From Halichondria panicea (taxonomy: Eukaryota > Porifera > Demospongiae > Suberitida > Halichondriidae), in the NCBI RefSeq assembly GCF_963675165.1, contig NC_087390.1, forward strand, positions 757,501-821,500: a stretch of DNA of 64,000 bases. The letters run 5' to 3'. The notes under the pieces were generated by a model. The model was not told the origin of the DNA, did no database searches, and saw nothing but the letters and a program-made list of their open reading frames with translations. Below are positions 61,501 to 64,000 of the stretch, in pieces; position 1 is the first letter of the stretch; the number at the start of each line of letters is the position of its first letter. A program made the translations under genes and the position numbers.

Positions 61501-63705
61501 GGACCCTCTAAATATGGACTCCCTCGATACAGGGAATAAATAAAATGCCCTATTTTTCTACTTCCAACCAAGTCCCCCATCTTAATAGAAGCAATTGACC
61601 CCTAATCAGGACTACAGGAAATGTGGTTACACTGCACGTACCATACAGGCTACAATGTCGTGCATTATGTAATCTATATACCGTATAGCGCGACATTTTC
61701 GAGGGGCTATTTAATTTTCGCTGATTTCGTGGGTTAGCAATCCTACACGAAAATTAAGTCCACGAAAAGTGTTCTTTAATATAGAATTATCTGCTATAAC
61801 GTGCAACTTTAGATAAAAGGCGTGGCTTCCGGTAAGCAATCATTCCACGAACATTGTGCAACGAATTGCTTTTAGAGGCCAATCCACGAAATATAAGTGC
61901 CTCGAAAATTTCGCGCTATACGGTATAGATGATTTGACGTACCGTTGTATCCATCCCGATCTATATCTCCCAGGAAAGCAACGGAAGTGCCGAACCTCGC
62001 CCTTGCCCCACCCACAAAAGAGAGGGGAGATTCCACAACCAGGTCATCACCAGACAGCGTACCCTGGAGGAGGAGGAGGGGGGGAAGCAAAATCAATTAA
62101 AACTGTGCATGTCCATGTGTAGTGCCCATTATAAATAATAGTTAGACACTGTTCAGGAAGTTTCTACATGATTTAGAAGCCCCAAGGGCTGGTTGTAGTA
62201 TCCCGAACGTAGTGAGGGTTCTACTAGCCCTGAGGGCTTCTAAATCATTGTAGTTATGCCTCAGGCTAGATCACTATAGCTTACACGTACCAAGTCAAAG
62301 TAATAATATAATAGAAGTTTGTACGACTACGGTACCTTACCTGCAAGTTTCTGACGATGTACACTCTCCCTCTCTCCACGGAAGGAGCACCGTTGGTAGT
62401 GTACATTGAATACATGGGAGCACCAACCAGCACCTCGTCATATCTGCATGCATGGAGGGACATCCAATCAAGTAAAAGATGTACAGACATGTGTGTGATC
62501 TACAGTACACCTAGTGTGCAAATGAGTCAATTCATTGATGAACGAGGAACATACAAGGAAAACAGAGGGGTAGCGAGGTCCAAAAATTTTATAATCATAG
62601 CCGTAAAACTCACCTATCATTGTTCAGATCGCCAGCTGCTAGTGAATAGCCGAAGAACTCAGCCAACTAGAGAGAAAATTAAGAATACAGGAACATGTCA
62701 ATTGTTGTCTACAAAATTTATTTTCTTATTAAAAAAAAAACTGGGCCAGTCCGGGAGTCGAACCCGGGACCTCTCGCACCCTAAGCGAGAATCATGCCAC
62801 TAGACCAACTGGCCACGTTGAAAACAAATAATATTGAATTGTCTAAAAAGCACATTTGCAATACCTGAGAGCCAGTAGCTGGAGTTACTATGGGGTTATC
62901 TAAAGTGGTTGAGGTATTGTACACGATGAGTTGGCCGTTGTAGTCATCACCAGCTCGAGGCACACTGGCAACCAAATCTGTAGAAATGTCCGCATTAAAA
63001 CCCAGTGTGATGTACACAAATTGTTCTAAAAATCTATACATAATTATGCTAAATATAAAAATGCAGCAACAATCTACAATTGCAGTCAGTATAATATACT
63101 TACTTGGAGGAGGAGGTACTCCATCAACATTTTGAATCAGTATGTAAGCATTGATCACTTGAAATCCTACAAAGAGAAAGTGTACATGTACATGTATAAT
63201 CTCAACATTTTGTTGAAAATGTACGTGCATGTACATGTATATGCATAACGTAGGTAGTGTCCTGTGGTCCAGCTATAGGCTACAGTACAGTGACAAGTAT
63301 TATACATGCAATGCACAAGGGGTAGGAAAATCAAGTTTGGAGAGACTTAGAGGGCTCTGCATAGAGGGCTCTGCATAGAGGGCTCTGCATAGAGGGCTCT
63401 GCATAAGGTGTGTATATAGTGTTTCCTGGGTTTGGTGGTGGGCAACAAGCATCATTTCAGAATTAAGCCACACCCTGGCACAAACATTTTGGACTTCCGT
63501 TGCCAATCCCTCTTTCCTTAATGTACTTTCCTTCCCCGTTCCCCCCCCCTTGTGTACCTTGATATAGGTCAACATTTACACTGTTAACTCCAGCAGGTGT
63601 TCCCAGTGTAAAGCTAGTGGTAGAAGTCACACCGACAGTGCTGACACTGGCCAGTAGCCCACGGTTAGCAGAATGGCCAGGAGCTGACACAACGAACTGG
63701 TTATC
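53084..63705 (-). CDS. Integrin alpha subunit 2, partial (N-terminus outside window)
   Basis: Divergent paralog of the neighbouring integrin alpha, with the same order of exons. Visible exons: 63705-63560, 63168-63104, 62983-62866, 62667-62614 (AAGDLNNDR), 62445-62345 (YDEVLVGAPMYS), 62065-61945 (LGDIDRDGYNG), 60770-60650 (DFAVGAPYYMNEG), 60452-60345 (GVDVDNNGYNG), 59934-59885 (DLIVGAYESQ), 59515, 59001, 58745, 58490, 58021, 57704, 57103, 56894, 56288, 56012, 55154 (carries KRRS and RRKRQ basic sites), 54773, 54090, 53720-53595 (membrane segment, LGGLLILVVLIVVLYF) and 53235-53084 (CGFFRRK hinge; tail ends EEESKA). Calcium-loop motifs are intact. The basic cluster in the 55154 exon could be a furin-type cleavage site in the leg, as in many integrin alphas. 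The signal peptide and first propeller blade lie beyond 64000. Confidence 0.9.
53236..53325. repeat. (GT)n tract ending at the GFFRRK acceptor
   Basis: Same arrangement as 37804 in the paralog: (CA)n on the gene strand ends in the CAG acceptor before the hinge exon. Confidence 0.85.
54250..54475. repeat. TACCGTATAGCG-type MITE (GGGATAAACTCCCACGC subfamily)
   Basis: From CTGTATAGCGGGAAATATTC to AAATTTCCCGCTATACGGTA; contains CACGCACCGGTATTTCACAT. Related to 60017-60186, 56040-56122 and a piece at 46915-46995. Confidence 0.8.
55241..55459. repeat. TACCGTATTACTAG-type MITE
   Basis: From ACCGTATTACTAGAATGTTT to AATACTCTAGTAATACGGTA, with TTTGCGA and TCGCAAA inner repeats. A degraded relative is at about 33900-34125. 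Confidence 0.75.
56359..56566. repeat. TACCGTATAGCG-type MITE
   Basis: From ACCGTATAGCGGGTATATTT with GCATGCATGCATGC inside; sister of 43857-44045, right end degraded. Confidence 0.75.
57360..57550. repeat. 14-16-bp minisatellite CTCTCCTCCCACACA
   Basis: About 13 units mixing CTCCTCCCACACA, CTCCACCCACACA and CTCCACACATGCA, directly next to the donor of the integrin exon at 57553. Confidence 0.9.
57835..57936. repeat. TACCGTATAGCG-type MITE, partial
   Basis: Contains TTCGTGGACTTAATTATCGT and TTTCGCGCTTATAGTTACGG; related to 61679-61925. Confidence 0.6.
58108..58272. repeat. Dispersed repeat, inverted copy
   Basis: Inverted relative of 49577-49753 with a poly-G run; includes TAGGATTAAAAGTTGGGG and GTGCATCACAGTAGATCTAG. 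Confidence 0.7.
59054..59236. repeat. 12-bp tandem repeat TAAGGGTTCATA
   Basis: About 15 units, with two interruptions (ACATTG and ACATG). It lies in an integrin alpha-2 intron. Confidence 0.95.
60017..60186. repeat. TACCGTATAGCG-type MITE (GGGATAAACTCCCACGC subfamily)
   Basis: From CTGTATAGCGGGGAATTTTC to AAATTTCTCGCTATGCGGTA; inverted orientation of the core relative to 54250-54475. Confidence 0.8.
61405..61495. repeat. ACATGT-rich palindromic tract
   Basis: About 90 bp of alternating CATGTACATGTATACATGCA units, self-complementary throughout, able to extrude as hairpins. Confidence 0.85.
61679..61925. repeat. TACCGTATAGCG-type MITE, full length
   Basis: From ACCGTATAGCGCGACATTTT to AAATTTCGCGCTATACGGTA; best complete member of the GCGCGA subfamily. 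It abuts the integrin exon at 61945. Confidence 0.85.
62168..62250. repeat. Foldback ATGATTTAGAAGCCC
   Basis: Inverted arms ATGATTTAGAAGCCCCAAGG and CTGAGGGCTTCTAAATCAT around a 35-bp loop. A diverged half-copy is near 47745-47810. Confidence 0.7.
62743..62814 (-). tRNA. tRNA-Pro (anticodon AGG)
   Basis: 72 bases fold as a complete tRNA: acceptor stem GGCCAGT with ACTGGCC and discriminator C, anticodon stem CTCGC/GCGAG around loop TTAGGGT, and TPsiC arm with GGTTCGACTCC. A run of ten T follows at once on the minus strand (62740-62731), a polymerase III terminator. It has no intron and no encoded CCA. It lies inside an intron of integrin alpha-2, same strand. Confidence 0.95.
63345..63405. 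repeat. 15-bp tandem repeat AGAGGGCTCTGCAT
   Basis: Four units in an integrin intron. Confidence 0.9.
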
Positions 63706-64000
63706 CTGTAGTAATGTGAGTTGTCTCAATAGAGAGGTGGTCTCTTTAGGGAGGTCAATAGTGATAGCATTGTAGGGACAGTACTGAGTGGTCTCAATAG
63801 AGAGGTGGTCATATAATTACATAGATAAACTTTAATTTGTGATGGCATTAAGTCAGAGAAGGAATGCCAGGATCAATGGGGTCACTTTTAATGATAATTT
63901 AGAAAATGGGCATGTCCCTTAAATGCGCATGCGCGGTGCAGCTGTTCTATGGAGACAGGCCCGCAGACAACCATGCGGCACTGTTGTTTATCAATAAAAT
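63706..64000. other. Window end, integrin alpha-2 intron
   Basis: After the acceptor at 63706 (TTACTACAG on the gene strand) no further exon was seen. Contains two copies of CAATAGAGAGGTGGTC (63728 and 63797). Confidence 0.4.

Overview
The window looks like genomic DNA of a marine sponge, most probably a haplosclerid demosponge such as Amphimedon. This is an inference from gene content: Death-NACHT-LRR receptors (NLRs), two tandem integrin alpha genes without an I domain, and an FMNL-type formin. The genome style agrees: many short phase-1 introns, very close genes, abundant (CA)n tracts and foldback MITEs. No bacterial or viral gene organisation is present.

Layout. (1) 1-10.4 kb is the left copy of a segmental duplication: a giant 31-bp satellite in the last intron of a CPVL-type serine carboxypeptidase (+), its intact last exon, NLR gene 1 (-), and the last five exons of an FMNL formin (-) cut off from the rest of the gene. 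(2) 10.4-14.3 kb is a junction segment holding the 5' halves of a cyclophilin (-) and an EAF-like gene (+), head to head and each truncated on its outer side. (3) 14.36-26 kb is the right copy: a broken carboxypeptidase end with its own satellite, NLR gene 2 (-), and the 3' end of FMNL. Here FMNL is complete and runs to 36.9 kb. (4) 37.4-52.7 kb is a complete integrin alpha gene (-), about 30 exons. (5) 53.1-63.7 kb is a second, divergent integrin alpha gene (-), cut by the right edge; one of its introns carries a tRNA-Pro(AGG) gene.

The main finding is in the two NLR genes. Assembled by phase-consistent splicing, each encodes an N-terminal hydrophobic protein with three predicted membrane segments. 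It ends in a canonical 2A ribosome-skipping motif (GDVEANPGP) and is followed in frame by Death domain(s), NACHT and leucine-rich repeats. If the 2A works, one mRNA makes a membrane protein and a cytosolic NLR in equal amounts; if it fails, the NLR is tethered to membrane. 2A motifs at the N-terminus of sea-urchin NLRs are known; a separate multi-pass module upstream of the 2A is, to my knowledge, not described. Both NLR genes also share their upstream region and first codons (MKMTSQR) with the adjacent cyclophilin fragment, which suggests promoter exchange.

FMNL and the integrins belong to the actin and adhesion machinery and lie on one strand with only 365-480 bp between coding regions. Introns are rich in repeats: MITE families sharing the terminus TACCGTATAGCG, a MITE family with 9-bp target duplications, minisatellites, and (CA)n tracts that often abut the 3' splice site. 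Exon limits were read by eye from GT/AG sites and reading phase. Those given for the NLR, cyclophilin, EAF and carboxypeptidase pieces were checked base by base; many for FMNL and the integrins are approximate.
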